A DNA stretch of 14,825 bases, taken from an uncultured Armatimonadota bacterium. GTDB lineage: Bacteria; Armatimonadota; Armatimonadia; Armatimonadales; Armatimonadaceae. Where the stretch lies: the NCBI GenBank assembly GCA_903924445.1, contig CAIYBQ010000277.1:1-14825 (forward strand). The letters are read 5' to 3'. Below are positions 14,633 through 14,825 of the stretch, piece after piece. The notes beneath the pieces are model-generated. The model made no database searches and had not been told where the DNA came from. It saw nothing but the letters and a program-made list of their open reading frames with translations. A program made the translations under genes and the position numbers. Numbering within the stretch: position 1 is the stretch's first letter; every line of letters starts with the position of its first letter.

Positions 14633-14825
14633 ATGGTACGTGTTCTGTTTGTCTGCCTTGGGAACATTTGCAGATCCCCGATGGCAGAAGCCTTGATGCG
14701 GCACAAAGTTGAAAATGCCGGGCTTGCTGACAAGATAATCATCGACTCAGCGGGCCTTGGCGCCTGGCATGTCGGAGAGCCGCCACATCGTGGGACCCGG
14801 CAGGTTCTTGATAATGCAGGGATAC
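14633..14825 (+). CDS. Low-molecular-weight protein tyrosine phosphatase, N-terminal part
   Basis: The reading frame is open from the ATG at 14633 to the window edge (64 codons). VLFVCLGNICRSPMAEA contains the P-loop CX5R with nucleophile Cys8 and Arg14, followed by SP and MAEA, diagnostic of LMW-PTP. IIDSAGLGAWHVGEPPHRGTRQVL continues the family pattern. The general-acid DP loop lies beyond the window. Such enzymes dephosphorylate tyrosine, or arginine in some Firmicutes; which one cannot be told here. The gene is only 15 bases after the DUF4097 stop, with a weak ribosome binding site, so it is probably part of the same operon. Confidence 0.93.
   Translation, partial: MVRVLFVCLGNICRSPMAEALMRHKVENAGLADKIIIDSAGLGAWHVGEPPHRGTRQVLDNAGI

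Noticed and set aside
1..14825. tRNA, rRNA, CRISPR arrays, insertion sequences or phage genes
   Set aside because: None recognised on either strand. Nearly all space is taken by housekeeping or named-family genes with short gaps.

Overview
This is a chromosomal window from a bacterium, densely coding and a little above 50% GC by eye. It is mostly a conserved housekeeping cluster: recG, coaD, a coiled-coil protein, a DUF177/YceD protein, rpmF, plsX, fabH, fabD, fabG, acpP and fabF. Nothing in it looks like phage, plasmid, insertion sequence, CRISPR or a recent island. The order coaD / coiled-coil gene / DUF177 / rpmF, a zinc-type L32, and the DUF2089 plus DUF4097 gene pair suggest a Terrabacteria-type lineage (Armatimonadota, Chloroflexota or similar). 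That placement is a low-confidence inference.

Layout. (1) 1-1820, minus strand: an exported S9 (DPP-IV-like) serine peptidase, cut off by the window edge before its catalytic serine. (2) 1858-11442, plus strand: one long, tightly packed run with four overlapping start/stop junctions (recG/coaD, plsX/fabH, fabH/fabD, fabD/fabG). It covers DNA repair, CoA synthesis, a possible division-site coiled-coil protein, the YceD-L32 pair, and most of the initiation and elongation steps of type II fatty acid synthesis. CoA made through CoaD supplies the 4'-phosphopantetheine for ACP, PlsX links acyl-ACP to phospholipid synthesis, and FabD/FabH/FabG/ACP/FabF build the chain. A strong hairpin terminator closes the run at 11464-11501. 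(3) 11523-12550, minus strand: a two-gene operon for an exported PrxQ/BCP-like peroxiredoxin and an exported TlpA-like thioredoxin, presumably an extracytoplasmic thiol/peroxide pair. (4) 12642-14825, plus strand, divergent from the thiol operon across an AT-rich spacer: a DUF2089 zinc-ribbon/HTH protein, a DUF4097 (YvlB/LiaX-like) repeat protein that shares a 25-residue motif with it, and the start of a low-molecular-weight protein tyrosine phosphatase.

Points of most interest. fabG is broken by a one-base frameshift at the codon expected to encode its catalytic serine. The DUF2089-DUF4097-LMW-PTP group looks like a candidate stress-sensing module. Two hairpins lie just upstream of rpmF and over the fabF ribosome binding site.
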